NCBI GenBank assembly: GCA_951813615.1
Contig: OX638377.1
Location: forward strand, 5,801,739 to 5,865,738
DNA: 64,000 nt
Source: an uncultured Latescibacterota bacterium
Lineage (GTDB): Bacteria > Latescibacterota > UBA2968 > UBA8231
Direction: 5' to 3'
Under the pieces are notes generated by a model that was not told where the DNA came from, made no database searches, and saw only the letters and a list, made by a program, of their open reading frames with translations. Numbering within the stretch: position 1 is the stretch's first letter; every line of letters begins with the position of its first letter. The position numbers were made by a program, and so were the translations under genes. Positions 43,947 to 54,769 of the stretch are shown piece by piece.

Positions 43947-46040
43947 ACGCGCTTCTGCCGCCGTCATTACCATCTGTCCGACATCGTCAACGCGCACTTG
44001 GTACCGAGGATGGACGACGGTGGTTGAATCGATCTCCTCGACGATGGCCGGCCCTTGCACCACCGCGCCAGCCCCCAGTGCATAGCGGTCGTACACCGGG
44101 CAATCGACGAATCTCTCGTTCTCGGCGAAATATACTGGGCGGTGCCCTTTGGCCGTCGCCTCCCCGGTTGCCTTGGCCAGCGGTGCCAGCGCGGGTTTGG
44201 CGATCTGGCCGATGGCCGAGAGCCGCACGCTGACCAGCTCGACGTCCTCGCCCGGCGCGCTAAAGCCATAGGCGCGATCGTGCGTGTGGTGGAACTGTTC
44301 CAATAGCTGCGCTAGTTGCGCTGGGCCCAAGGCTTCGGTTGTCAACGGCAGCGTCAGCTCGTGGCTTTGCCCAACGTAGCGCAGATCTGCTTGGCGTCTG
44401 AAGTCCATCGCCGCTTCTGACATCCCTTCGCGCCCCAGCGTTTCTCGCCCCTGTGCCTCTAACTCGCGGAAGGTCTGCTCCAAGGCTTGGGGAACTACTT
44501 GGTCCAACCGCTGGATGAGGGTGGTCGCGTAATCGTGTTTTAAGTCCGTCACCAACAGTCCCAGCGCCGAGGCTGTGCCTGGGCTTTGGGGAATGATCGC
44601 CACGGGAATCTCGGTCAGGGCGGCGAGGCGGTTGGCGTGGGCTGGCCCAGCGCCGCCAAAAGCCACCAGTGCGAAGTCGCGCGGGTCGTAGCCGCGTTGC
44701 ACAGAGACGAGCCGCAGCGCGTTGACCATGGCGGTGTTGGCGATCTCGACGATGCCGTGGGCGGCCTCGACTAGGTCCATGCCCAGCGGCTGGGCGCAGT
44801 GTTGTTCGATGGCGCGTTGTGCGGCGGTCGGGTCGAGGGCGATTTCGCCGCCGAGGAAATAGTTAGGGTTGAGCCGTCCCAAGACGAGGTTGGCGTCGGT
44901 GACCGTGGGTTGCGTCCCGCCTTGGCCATAGCAGACCGGCCCGGGATCGGCTCCGGCGCTTTGGGGACCGACCCGAAGGATGCCGCCGGGATCTACCCAG
45001 GCGATGGACCCGCCGCCTGCGCCGATTTCCACGAGGTCGATTACTGGCGTGCGGATTGGATAGCCAGCGCCGCGAGTCGCTCCGACGCCCGTTTGCGCCG
45101 TCGTCCCGACTTCGTAATCCTTGGTCACGCTGGGTGCGCCGCCTTGGATCAGCCCGGCTTTGGCGGTCGTCCCGCCCATATCAAAGGAAATCACTTGGTC
45201 GTAGCCCCGCGCCTGCCCCAAATGCGCCGCTGCAATCACCCCGGCGGCAGGGCCGGATTCGACCATGTACACCGGCTTTTGCCGCGCCGCCGCGAAGGTG
45301 TACACCCCGCCGCTGCTCTGCATTACGAGCAACTCAGCGGCGATGCCGGCCTGTGCCAACCGATCTTCGATCCGCTGCAAGTAGCGCGCGACCACCGGGC
45401 GGATGCAGCTATTGATCACGGTCGTGCTGGCCCGCAGGTACTCGCGGAACTCAGGTGCAACTTCTGCGGACAGTGAGACGACGGCCTCGGGAAAGACCTC
45501 GGCGATAATCTCCCCGGCCCGCCGCTCATGCTCGGGATTGGCGTAGGCGTGAAGAAAGCAGACGGCGATGGACTCGACGCCCTCGGCGCGCAGCTTGTTG
45601 GCTACTTGGCGCAGGGCGTCTTCGTCGAGCGGTGTCAGCTCTGTGCCGCTGGCATCGAGGCGCTCGGGCACGCCAAAACAGTGGTGGCGCGGCACGAGGG
45701 GCCGCGGCTTTTCAAACTGCAAGTCGTAGAGGGTGGGGCGAATCTGGCGGGCGATCTCCAGCATGTCGCGGAAACCCTCGGTGGTGATAAAGCCCGTCGG
45801 CGCGACCTTGCCTTCGATGATAGCGTTGGTGGCGACTGTGGTGCCGTGGACGATGTAGGCCACGTCTTGGGCGGCGATCTGCTGCTTGGCGAGTAGCCGC
45901 TGCACGGCTTCCATAAATCCGCCGGATGGGTCTTGGGGGGTTGAGGAGACTTTGCCGGTATAGATTTGCCCGGTCGCTTCGTCAATGAGTGCAATGTCGG
46001 TAAAGGTGCCGCCGATATCGACGCCGAGTCTATAGGCCAT
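43944..46040 (-). CDS. Hydantoinase/oxoprolinase subunit A
   Basis: This is a 698-residue ASKHA-type protein with the phosphate loop GVDIGGTFTDIALID, the second loop ISFDMGGTTAKAGLI, GVGATRGAGYPI and GAGGGSIAW, all usual for hydantoinase A. Together with subunit B it performs ATP-dependent ring opening of hydantoins, 5-oxoproline or related lactams. Its start lies 11 bases inside the end of subunit B, so translation is coupled. Carboxylase-type relatives exist, so the exact substrate is not fixed. Confidence 0.9.
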   Translation of the reverse strand: MAYRLGVDIGGTFTDIALIDEATGQIYTGKVSSTPQDPSGGFMEAVQRLLAKQQIAAQDVAYIVHGTTVATNAIIEGKVAPTGFITTEGFRDMLEIARQIRPTLYDLQFEKPRPLVPRHHCFGVPERLDASGTELTPLDEDALRQVANKLRAEGVESIAVCFLHAYANPEHERRAGEIIAEVFPEAVVSLSAEVAPEFREYLRASTTVINSCIRPVVARYLQRIEDRLAQAGIAAELLVMQSSGGVYTFAAARQKPVYMVESGPAAGVIAAAHLGQARGYDQVISFDMGGTTAKAGLIQGGAPSVTKDYEVGTTAQTGVGATRGAGYPIRTPVIDLVEIGAGGGSIAWVDPGGILRVGPQSAGADPGPVCYGQGGTQPTVTDANLVLGRLNPNYFLGGEIALDPTAAQRAIEQHCAQPLGMDLVEAAHGIVEIANTAMVNALRLVSVQRGYDPRDFALVAFGGAGPAHANRLAALTEIPVAIIPQSPGTASALGLLVTDLKHDYATTLIQRLDQVVPQALEQTFRELEAQGRETLGREGMSEAAMDFRRQADLRYVGQSHELTLPLTTEALGPAQLAQLLEQFHHTHDRAYGFSAPGEDVELVSVRLSAIGQIAKPALAPLAKATGEATAKGHRPVYFAENERFVDCPVYDRYALGAGAVVQGPAIVEEIDSTTVVHPRYQVRVDDVGQMVMTAAEAR

Positions 46041-47766
46041 TGTCTGCCATCTCCCGCCGCCGCGCCTCGGTCGCCACTTGATCGACTTGCCCGGTGGCGC
46101 TGTCGATGACTACACCGTACTCGTCTCGCGCCCGCTCCGCGCTCACCTTGCCCTCGCGCACATCCTCGGCCACCGCTTGGGGATCGCGGAGATGGGGTGG
46201 GCCATGGCCGCCGCCGCCGCAAGTGCGATAGCTGAAGACTGTATCGGCCGCGAGCGCAATCGTCGTTTTGGACCCCAGTTCGACGTGCTGGCCTTTGGGG
46301 TCGAGGATATAACGCGCTTTGCCGCCGGCTTGGCCCCCAGCCAACCCTTCCGGCCCCCAGCGGTCCCGATCCGACAGGACGGTAAAGGACACTTCGTGAT
46401 CGATAAATCGATAATCGCGCCGCAGCCCCAAGCCGCCGCGATACTGCCCGGCCCCCTCTGAATCCTCTATCAGTTCATAGCGGTCAATCCGCAGCGGATA
46501 GTTGATTTCGATCTCCTCAATCGGCGCGTTCTCCGTGTTTTGACCGTGGCACTGCACGGCGTCCGGCCCATCCTTGGTACTGCGTCCCCCATAGCCGCCG
46601 GCCATAGTCTCGTAGTAGGAATAAAGCTGCCCCGTGCGCGGATCGGTACCGCCGAAGCCGACTTGGCACATCGTCCCTTTGGTCGCGGCCGGGATCGTAT
46701 CGGGTAGCGCCGGATGCAGTGCCCTGAGAATGATATCGGAGAGCCGCACCTGAGTCTCCCAGCCCCCGACCACCGGCGAGGGTGCCGTGCAGTTGACGAC
46801 CGTCCCCTCGGGGGCGACGAGCCGCACCTGCTCGTAAAACCCGGCGTTGACCGGCACGTCTTGGTCGATCAGGCACTTGAGCACGTAGGCGCAGGCCGCA
46901 AAGGTCTGGGAGTACGTGGAATTGACCGGCGCTCGGCGCTGCGGATCGCACCCCGTCAGGTCGAAGAGCACTCCTTCATCGTCGATGGAGACGCGGACCT
47001 GGAGCCGCACTGGCTCGTCGGTAAAGCCGTCATTATCGACGACGCCTGCGGCTGTGAATTCCCCCTTGGGCAACTTGGCCAGTTCGGCTAGCGTCCGCTC
47101 CCTGGTGTAGTCAATCAGCCGATCCATGTAGAAAGACGCCTGCGCCAACCCCACCTGCTCGACGAGCCCGTTGAGCCGGCGAACCCCCGAATTGTTGGCC
47201 GCCACTTGGGCGCGAAAGTCGCCGCGCGTCTCCCGCTTGGAGCGGATCTGGGCGATGACTAGTTCGAAGACATCGGCCGAGATTTCTCCGCCGCGCACCA
47301 GCTTTACCGGAGGGATGATGATGCCCTCCTGATACACCTGCTGGAAGGCTCCAATGCTGGCCGGCGCACCGCCGCCGACATCGACGTGATGGGCGAGATT
47401 GGCTACATAACCGAAGAGTTCATCGCCGCAATAGACGGGCGAAATCAGCGTGATGTCGTTGAGATGAACTCCGCCGCGATAGGGGTCGTTGACGAGAATC
47501 GCGTCTCCGGCCTGCAAGTTTTCTGGGCCGTATTCGGCGACCGCGCGGGGCGTGAGAATCGTCAGCGAGCCGAGGTGTACTGGCTGGGTAAAGGCTTGGG
47601 CGACGGGCCGCAACTGGCGGTCGAAAAAGGCGCAGGAGAAATCGGCGCGGGTTTTGATGTTGGTCGAATACGCGCTGCGCCGAAGGGCAATAGCCATCTC
47701 CTCGGTGGCTTCGAGCAGGGCGTTGCGGATGACCTCGAATTGGATGGGGTCGGTCTGGTCGGGCAT
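46030..47766 (-). CDS. Hydantoinase/oxoprolinase subunit B
   Basis: This 578-residue protein has the hydantoinase B features FEVIRNALLEATEEMA, NDPYRGGVHLNDITLI, HHVDVGG, and GGLGLRRDYRF. It pairs with subunit A (11-base overlap downstream) in ring-opening or acetone/acetophenone-carboxylase-like reactions. It is the first hydantoinase gene in the operon. The BNR-repeat gene upstream ends 62 bases before it and may be co-transcribed. No strong ribosome site is seen before the ATG. Confidence 0.9.
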   Translation of the reverse strand: MPDQTDPIQFEVIRNALLEATEEMAIALRRSAYSTNIKTRADFSCAFFDRQLRPVAQAFTQPVHLGSLTILTPRAVAEYGPENLQAGDAILVNDPYRGGVHLNDITLISPVYCGDELFGYVANLAHHVDVGGGAPASIGAFQQVYQEGIIIPPVKLVRGGEISADVFELVIAQIRSKRETRGDFRAQVAANNSGVRRLNGLVEQVGLAQASFYMDRLIDYTRERTLAELAKLPKGEFTAAGVVDNDGFTDEPVRLQVRVSIDDEGVLFDLTGCDPQRRAPVNSTYSQTFAACAYVLKCLIDQDVPVNAGFYEQVRLVAPEGTVVNCTAPSPVVGGWETQVRLSDIILRALHPALPDTIPAATKGTMCQVGFGGTDPRTGQLYSYYETMAGGYGGRSTKDGPDAVQCHGQNTENAPIEEIEINYPLRIDRYELIEDSEGAGQYRGGLGLRRDYRFIDHEVSFTVLSDRDRWGPEGLAGGQAGGKARYILDPKGQHVELGSKTTIALAADTVFSYRTCGGGGHGPPHLRDPQAVAEDVREGKVSAERARDEYGVVIDSATGQVDQVATEARRREMADNGL

Positions 47767-47828
47767 GGCTTCTCGCGGTTAATGGGTTGGGTAATATACG
47801 ACAGACGCCGCTCGGGGTCAGCGGCGGC

Positions 47829-48752
47829 CTAGACTGCGATTCGCGCCAGATAAATACTGGTCTTTCCTTCGTGCGACGAGTAGTAACTCATCCACAGTAA
47901 GCCCTCGTGTTCGACCATGCCGGGATAGCTACAGTCGCCGCCGCTGGGTAGCCATAGCACCGGCTCGTAACTGGTCGGCGTCATCTGCGCTAGGACCGTG
48001 GCTGCACCGCCGTCGGGATGCCGGCTGCGAGCGCTGGCCCACAGCGCACCATCGGACCAGCGGATAAAATTAGGCCCTCCCATCGGGTAGTTGATCTGGG
48101 TCCACTGCCAGTCTGTGTACGGAGCTTGGCTGGTGCCGATCCAGTCGGGCCGCACCAAGGCAACCATGGTGCCGTCGGGCATAAAGCGCAAGGTGGTCTC
48201 GCTGGCCGTCCACGTATCGTTGGGCAGGAAAAACTCGGTGATCCACTGCCAGTCGAGGCCGTCGGTGCTGGAGTAGAGGAACCCTCGGCGCGGATAGGAG
48301 CCTTCGCCCAGCTTTGATACGCTGTAGGCGATTCCCTCGTGCCAGGTGACGCGCCACAGCCAGTGGTCTTCCGCCAGCACTTTCTGCGGTGTAGTCCAGG
48401 TGTAGCCGTCGTCTGAAAAGGCAATGCGCGGCGAGCGGGTGCCGTACTCGGTACCCACGTACAGACTGCCGCCGGCGACCAGCATCAGGCGTCCGTCGTT
48501 GGCGATCGACAGCTTGGGGTCGCGCAGGTCTACCTCCTGTTCTACTAGGACTGCTGCCGACTCCCAGGAGTGGCCATCGTCTGAGCAAATGACGCGCACG
48601 GTGCCGATGCTTGGCCCGTGATCTTGGGCCTCGCGGAAGGTACACCACCACCGATCGGCGAAGCGCACCAGATCGGTAAAGGCGTTGTGGGGGCCGCGGT
48701 CCCAGATCTCCTCGACCGAGAGAATTTGCGGGATTGCAGGGTGCGTATTCAT
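47829..48752 (-). CDS. BNR/sialidase-like beta-propeller protein
   Basis: This 307-residue protein has repeated Asp-box-like turns (SDDGHSWESA, SDDGYTWTTP, STDGLDWQWI) and a likely sialidase-fold propeller. Typical catalytic residues include an Arg near the N-terminus (CTFREAQDHG) and LVRPDW. There is no signal peptide, so the target is probably an oligosaccharide in the cytoplasm, or the protein is exported by another route. GAGGAG seven bases before the ATG supports the start. Catalysis on sialic acid is not established; related proteins act on other glycosides. Confidence 0.7.
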   Translation of the reverse strand: MNTHPAIPQILSVEEIWDRGPHNAFTDLVRFADRWWCTFREAQDHGPSIGTVRVICSDDGHSWESAAVLVEQEVDLRDPKLSIANDGRLMLVAGGSLYVGTEYGTRSPRIAFSDDGYTWTTPQKVLAEDHWLWRVTWHEGIAYSVSKLGEGSYPRRGFLYSSTDGLDWQWITEFFLPNDTWTASETTLRFMPDGTMVALVRPDWIGTSQAPYTDWQWTQINYPMGGPNFIRWSDGALWASARSRHPDGGAATVLAQMTPTSYEPVLWLPSGGDCSYPGMVEHEGLLWMSYYSSHEGKTSIYLARIAV

Positions 48753-48840
48753 CGTTCGTCTCCTCGTTAGACTTGGTGCGAAAGCTGTTTCACGTCCTAT
48801 TCTACGTCAAGTATTGCTCTACCGTTGATGTAACAACTCG

Positions 48841-48870
48841 TTGACATATCGAGTATGCAAGTTTGATTAT
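48841..48870 (+). promoter_or_regulatory. Candidate sigma-70-type promoter for the DUF4143 ATPase gene
   Basis: A perfect TTGACA (48841-48846) is followed after 18 bases by GATTAT (48865-48870), which matches TATAAT at four of six positions. It lies about 48 bases before the ATG at 48918. The rest of 48753-48917 shows nothing else clear. Confidence 0.4.
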
Positions 48871-48917
48871 GAGGCACTACACGCAAGTTGTACTGACTCC
48901 AAACGAAGATTGAGATC

Positions 48918-50423
48918 ATGCTTGGACAAACCTCGTTTTTTGCTGACTCTGGCCTCCCGCCGGCCCTTGGCTATAATTTGCGGCGTTTCAATCCGTGGTG
49001 GGAAGACGAAGCAATGCCGCTGCAGCCGACGACGAGACGGCATTTGGTAGCGCAGATGCGTCGGCGTTTGGATGCCAATATCGCGCCGATTATCGTCGTT
49101 AGAGGACCGCGCCAAATCGGCAAGACCACAGCGCAATTTCAGATTATTCAGGACTTACTCGACGAGGGCGTGGATCCGAGACAGATTCTTCGCGTTCAGT
49201 TCGACGACCTCCAGACCTTGGGTAAGTTGCAGGAACCCATCTTGCGCATTTCGGATTGGTTCGAGCGGCGCATTACCCCAAAGCGATTCAATGCGTTAGC
49301 TCAAGCCGGCGCAACAGCCTACTTGTTTTTCGACGAGATTCAAAACCTCGATAGTTGGGACGTGCAACTCAAGTCGTTGGTTGATAACGCTTCCGTCAAA
49401 GTGGTGGTCACCGGAAGCTCAGCCCTACGCATCGAATTAGGACGAGACAGTCTCGCCGGCCGGATCAATACGATCGAAGCAGGCGTCCTTTCGCTCACTG
49501 AGATCGGTGCGTTGCGCGGCTTTGCGACGCCGGAACCCTTTCTCGGGGATAATGGTTTGGCGAATCTGTTAGACAAGGAGTTTTGGCGTGGCTTGCGCGA
49601 ATACGGAATTGAACATGGAGAGTTTCGCGCAGAGGCATTTGTTCATTTTTCAGAGCGCGGCGGCTATCCCATCGTCCATCGTCGGAAAGAGGAAGAATTT
49701 TCTCAACTAGCCGATCACCTCAACGAGACGGTCATCAAAAGGGTCATTCAGCACGATTTGAGAATCGGCGAGCGAGGGCGCAAGCGAGATGAGAATCTGT
49801 TGGAAGAATTGTTCCGGCTGGTTTGCCGCTATGCTGGTCAGACTCCGCGGATAGCCACCTTGGCGGAAGAAGCGCGAATCTCGCTGGATGCGAACATTGG
49901 CTCCCAGCGCGTTACTTCCTATCTGAAATTCCTTGGGGATACGCTCTTATTGCGCCTTATTCCACCACTGGAAATTCGCCTCAAGCGAAGGCGAGGCAGT
50001 CCGAAACTTTGCCTAGTGGACCATGGGCTCAGGGCCAGTTGGCTGCAAGAGCACATTCCCCTTGTACCGGATCAACTAGCGCAGCACCCTGAACTCACGA
50101 CGTTAGCTGGTCACTTAGCGGAGAGTATTTTTGGGTCGGTTGCGTCAACGATTCACGGCTTGGATATTGCCCATTTTCCCGAAAGAGGTACGGACCAGGA
50201 AGTTGACTTTGTGTTGACGGTCGGCAGCGTGCGTATCCCGGTAGAAATCAAATATCAGAGACGCATAGATCCATTCCGAGACACGTTGGGTTTGCGTTCG
50301 TTTTTGGAAAAATCCGTAAATAATGCGCCGTTTGGAATTCTCGTGACGCAAGATAATTCCGGCACGGTGGACGATCCGCGGATCGTCAGTTTGCCATTGT
50401 CAACGTTCATGATGCTTCGCTAA
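48918..50423 (+). CDS. AAA-type ATPase with DUF4143 domain
   Basis: This is a 501-residue protein with Walker A GPRQIGKTT, Walker B AYLFFDEIQ, and the sensor-like VVVTGSSALRIE of the DUF4143 group. The C-terminal part has the DUF4143 pattern, with KIRRGS-like RRGSPKLCLVDHGLR and the PD-(D/E)xK-like strand EVDFVLTVGSVRIPVEIK. These proteins are common in accessory regions and are often linked to nucleases; the function is unclear. Moderately AT-rich composition suggests transfer. It stands alone, with a promoter-like site upstream. Confidence 0.8.
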   Translation: MLGQTSFFADSGLPPALGYNLRRFNPWWEDEAMPLQPTTRRHLVAQMRRRLDANIAPIIVVRGPRQIGKTTAQFQIIQDLLDEGVDPRQILRVQFDDLQTLGKLQEPILRISDWFERRITPKRFNALAQAGATAYLFFDEIQNLDSWDVQLKSLVDNASVKVVVTGSSALRIELGRDSLAGRINTIEAGVLSLTEIGALRGFATPEPFLGDNGLANLLDKEFWRGLREYGIEHGEFRAEAFVHFSERGGYPIVHRRKEEEFSQLADHLNETVIKRVIQHDLRIGERGRKRDENLLEELFRLVCRYAGQTPRIATLAEEARISLDANIGSQRVTSYLKFLGDTLLLRLIPPLEIRLKRRRGSPKLCLVDHGLRASWLQEHIPLVPDQLAQHPELTTLAGHLAESIFGSVASTIHGLDIAHFPERGTDQEVDFVLTVGSVRIPVEIKYQRRIDPFRDTLGLRSFLEKSVNNAPFGILVTQDNSGTVDDPRIVSLPLSTFMMLR

Positions 50424-50552
50424 AGGCTCCGCTTCTCTATCGGCCACAGACCCGTCCCGGTGTCCATTGTCCGGCCATTTGAACTCAATGGCCCACTTGC
50501 TCGTTTCGCTCCCATAAACCTGTTGCACAATAGGTCCGTCAGCCACGTTTTA

Positions 50553-50585
50553 TTATGTTCCTTAAACATAATGTTTGAGAAACAT
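50553..50585. promoter_or_regulatory. Two adjoining palindromes upstream of the MmsA-like gene
   Basis: TTATGTT-CCTTA-AACATAA (50553-50571) and ATGTTT-GAG-AAACAT (50571-50585) share the half-site AAACAT and adjoin with a one-base overlap. The AT-rich cluster in a GC-rich background, 26 bases before the gene start at 50611, has the look of an operator for a regulator that binds as a dimer. The regulator gene is not in the window. Confidence 0.55.
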
Positions 50586-50610
50586 AATTCCGACAATAGA
50601 GGCCCAAACC

Positions 50611-52095
<1,485 letters not shown>

Positions 52096-52097
52096 CA

Positions 52098-53492
52098 ATG
52101 GGAAGCAGAATCGAAGAAGCGATTGTCGCCGAGGTCGAGGCGCGGTCCGAGGCTTGGGAAAACCTGCTTGTGCTGGCCGACGACATTGGCATGCGCGTAG
52201 CCGGCAGCGAGGGGGAGGTCCGAGCCCGGGACTTCCTGCTGCAGACCTTTCAGCGCTATGGACTCGACCGCGTCCACTTGGAGCCTTTCGAGTATCGCGC
52301 TTGGCGGCCGCAGCGCGAGGAGTTGACGGTGGTGGCGCCGGAGGCAGGACGCTCGATCCCATGCAGGTGCGGAGGGCTGTCGCCTTCGACCTCGGAGCAG
52401 GGGGTGGAAGGCGAGGTTGTGTTCCTAGAGCGCTGCGACGCCGAGGAGCTGGCGCAACGGGCCGACGAGGTGCGCGGCCGCATTGTGGTGGCACCCTACT
52501 ATCCCTTTGCCCGCCAGTTGAAGACGCCCTTGGCAGCGCGCTTCGGCGCGGTGGCACTGCTTGAGCACCGCAACTACGCTGGTGCCTTGCAGCCGGCCCG
52601 CACTTGTTGCTTCCAGCGGGTCGGTGACCTGCCGGTGGCCTCGATCAGTCTCGAAGACGCCGAGTACCTCAAGCGTCTGCAGCAGCGGCGTGGACCGGTG
52701 CGGCTGCGGTTGGTGCTCGACAGCCGCATTGAGCCCAAGGAGTCGTGGAACGTGGTCGGCGAGTTGACCGGGACAGAGCATCCGCAGGACATCTTGGTCT
52801 GCGGCGGCCACTACGACACTTGGCACGTGGGACCTGGTGCTATTGACAATGCCTCGGGCGTGGTTGCCGTGGTCGAGGCGGCGCGTGCCCTCGCCGTACA
52901 CCGCGAGCACCTGCGGCGCACGGTGCGGTTCGTGGCCTTTGGGGTCGAGGAGTCGGGACTGGTCGGGTCTTGGGCGTACACGCAGCGCCACGCTGGGGAA
53001 CTAGACGACACTTGGCTGATGATAAATAATGATGTCGGCGGTCGGCCCTCGGGGCTGGGAATCGCAGGGGCCGAGGACCTGCTGCCGGTTTTGGAGGCAG
53101 CGGCGAGCCGCGTGCGCGTGGATGGGCTCGAAAAGCCCTTTGGCGCTTCCTGCGGCACGACGAGTTGGGGCTCGGACCACTTCCCGTTCTTCGCCCACGG
53201 CGTGCCCACCGTGGGGCTGGGCACGGAGTCGGTATGGCCCGAGGATCGCTTCTATGGCCATAGCCGAGCCGATACCGCAGACAAGGTCTATCCTCAGGGC
53301 CTGAGCGAGTGCGCGGCGATCAATGCGCGGGTGCTGTTCGAGGTGGCCAACCTAGACGAGCGTCCGGCGCGGCGGCGCACGCGGGAGGAGTTGGAGGCGT
53401 CCTTTGTCGGTACGCCGCTAGCGGAGGCTGTCGAGTTGCTCGACTTGTGGCCGCCGGAGCGGGCGCTGGCGCGGTATTTCGAGGAGGGATGA
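52098..53492 (+). CDS. M28-family zinc aminopeptidase-like protein
   Basis: This is a 464-residue M28 peptidase. The zinc ligands are in GGHYDTWHVG (His, Asp), AIDNASGV (Asp), FGVEESGLVGS (catalytic Glu and Glu ligand), NNDVGG (Asp) and a His in SDHFPFF. A PA-like insert lies at about residues 95-175. There is no signal peptide, so it acts in the cytoplasm on small peptides or acylated amino acids. AGGAGG spans the end of the MmsA-like gene, so the two are coupled. The combination could serve amino-acid breakdown. Confidence 0.85.
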   Translation: MGSRIEEAIVAEVEARSEAWENLLVLADDIGMRVAGSEGEVRARDFLLQTFQRYGLDRVHLEPFEYRAWRPQREELTVVAPEAGRSIPCRCGGLSPSTSEQGVEGEVVFLERCDAEELAQRADEVRGRIVVAPYYPFARQLKTPLAARFGAVALLEHRNYAGALQPARTCCFQRVGDLPVASISLEDAEYLKRLQQRRGPVRLRLVLDSRIEPKESWNVVGELTGTEHPQDILVCGGHYDTWHVGPGAIDNASGVVAVVEAARALAVHREHLRRTVRFVAFGVEESGLVGSWAYTQRHAGELDDTWLMINNDVGGRPSGLGIAGAEDLLPVLEAAASRVRVDGLEKPFGASCGTTSWGSDHFPFFAHGVPTVGLGTESVWPEDRFYGHSRADTADKVYPQGLSECAAINARVLFEVANLDERPARRRTREELEASFVGTPLAEAVELLDLWPPERALARYFEEG

Positions 53493-53501
53493 AGCGGCTG
53501 C

Positions 53502-54578
53502 TCAGCCCAAGTCCAGATTGAAATCCGCGGGGTCGAGGCCACTGTCTTCGGCTAGTCCCCGCAGGCTGATCAATACATCCTCGGGCATGACAATGCCCTC
53601 AGCTAGCGCTTGCTCTCGCTTGTTCCACTCGATCTCACCCGGCAGGAAGATGGTCCCGCCTTTGGCTGGCGACGCGCTCTTGATCTCTTTGCACATGGCG
53701 TCCATGCGGGCGTGGAATTCCTCCAGCGGCATCATTGCGCCGACGTCGATGGCGACAAAGGCATGACCTTGGTTTGAAGGCTCGTCTGTGTCGGCCACCC
53801 AACTCTGGACGCTGCCCATCATCGCCGCTCCGCTAAGGGTTGCTGTTAGCAACTCTACCAGCACGGCCAATCCGTAGCCTTTGTGTCCGGCCATAGGCAA
53901 CTGCGCCCCTTTTTCCGGAAACTCGGTGGGATCGGTCGTTGGAACGCCGTCTTCGTCCACCAGCCAGGTGTCGGGAATGTCGCGACCTTCGTTTTTGGCG
54001 GCGAATATTTTGGTGGCCGCGACTGCGCTGGTGGCAATGTCGAGCATGACGGTGCGGTCGGTGCCGGTGGGTGCGGCGTAGGCGATTGGGTTGGTCCCTA
54101 AAACTCGGCTCTTGCCGCCGGGCACGGTCATGCAGGGTTCCACATTGCACATGGAAAGACCGATCATGTCGTTTTCGGCGATCATGTTGGCGTAAAACCC
54201 GGCGGCACCGTAGTGGCTGCTGCCCCGGATGCCGATGTAGCACATGCCGCTTTGGCGGGCTTTGGCAACGGCCAACTCAACGGCGCGGCAGGAGATGGCG
54301 GGCGGCATGCCGTCGCAGGCGTCGATAATGGCCCAGGATGGTCCATCAGCGACGATTTTCTCCTTTGCAGTTGCGACCAGACGGCCGCGCCGCGCATTCT
54401 GCATCAGGCCGCGAATCTGCCGGGTGCCGTGCGTAAAGGTGCCCCAGGTGTCGGTGGTGACGAAGACGTGGGCGCTTAGTGCGGCGTCTTCTTGGCTGAG
54501 GCCGGCTTTGACCATGGCGGCGGTGCAAAAGTTCTTCAGGTCATCCGGTTGGATGTTTTGGCGAGTAGATTCAGTCAA
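53502..54578 (-). CDS. LDH2/malate-lactate-type oxidoreductase
   Basis: This 358-residue protein of the LDH2/MDH2 family has the N-terminal HVFVTTDTWGTFTHGTRQI (family: the active-site His with GxxSHG), GMCYIGIRGSSHYGAAGFY, and the C-terminal PMAGHKGYGLAVLVELL. Members oxidise 2-hydroxyacids such as malate, ureidoglycolate or delta-piperideine acids with NAD(P). The TTG start at 54578 is supported by AGGAG eight bases upstream. It converges with the M28 gene, the two stops being only nine bases apart. The substrate is unknown. Confidence 0.85.
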   Translation of the reverse strand: MTESTRQNIQPDDLKNFCTAAMVKAGLSQEDAALSAHVFVTTDTWGTFTHGTRQIRGLMQNARRGRLVATAKEKIVADGPSWAIIDACDGMPPAISCRAVELAVAKARQSGMCYIGIRGSSHYGAAGFYANMIAENDMIGLSMCNVEPCMTVPGGKSRVLGTNPIAYAAPTGTDRTVMLDIATSAVAATKIFAAKNEGRDIPDTWLVDEDGVPTTDPTEFPEKGAQLPMAGHKGYGLAVLVELLTATLSGAAMMGSVQSWVADTDEPSNQGHAFVAIDVGAMMPLEEFHARMDAMCKEIKSASPAKGGTIFLPGEIEWNKREQALAEGIVMPEDVLISLRGLAEDSGLDPADFNLDLG

Positions 54579-54694
54579 TGGATTGGCTCCTTTTTAGTTG
54601 GTGCGTGGTTTGTGAGTATGGATAAAGAGATTTTTTGCGGCCCAGTCAAGGAGGGGTGCCGTTTGTTGGTGCCGACTTACAACGGAGCCGCTTC

Positions 54695-54723
54695 TTGACT
54701 AGCGTCCGAAAGGGTTTTTTAAT
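54695..54723 (+). promoter_or_regulatory. Candidate sigma-70-type promoter for the SDR gene
   Basis: TTGACT (54695-54700) and TTTAAT (54718-54723) are separated by 17 bases and lie 46 bases before the SDR start at 54770. The rest of the 191-base region between the divergent LDH2-type and SDR genes shows nothing else distinct. Confidence 0.4.
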
Positions 54724-54769
54724 GCCTATAGTCGATTCACTTACAGATGAATGCTAGGAGACGCAACTT

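Noticed and set aside
50404..50560. Minus-strand ~50-codon frame (VADGPIVQQVYGSETSKWAI) beside the DUF4143 gene
   Set aside because: It reads like protein in places but has a GTG start without a ribosome site and no recognised family, and a second frame over the same bases is also open.
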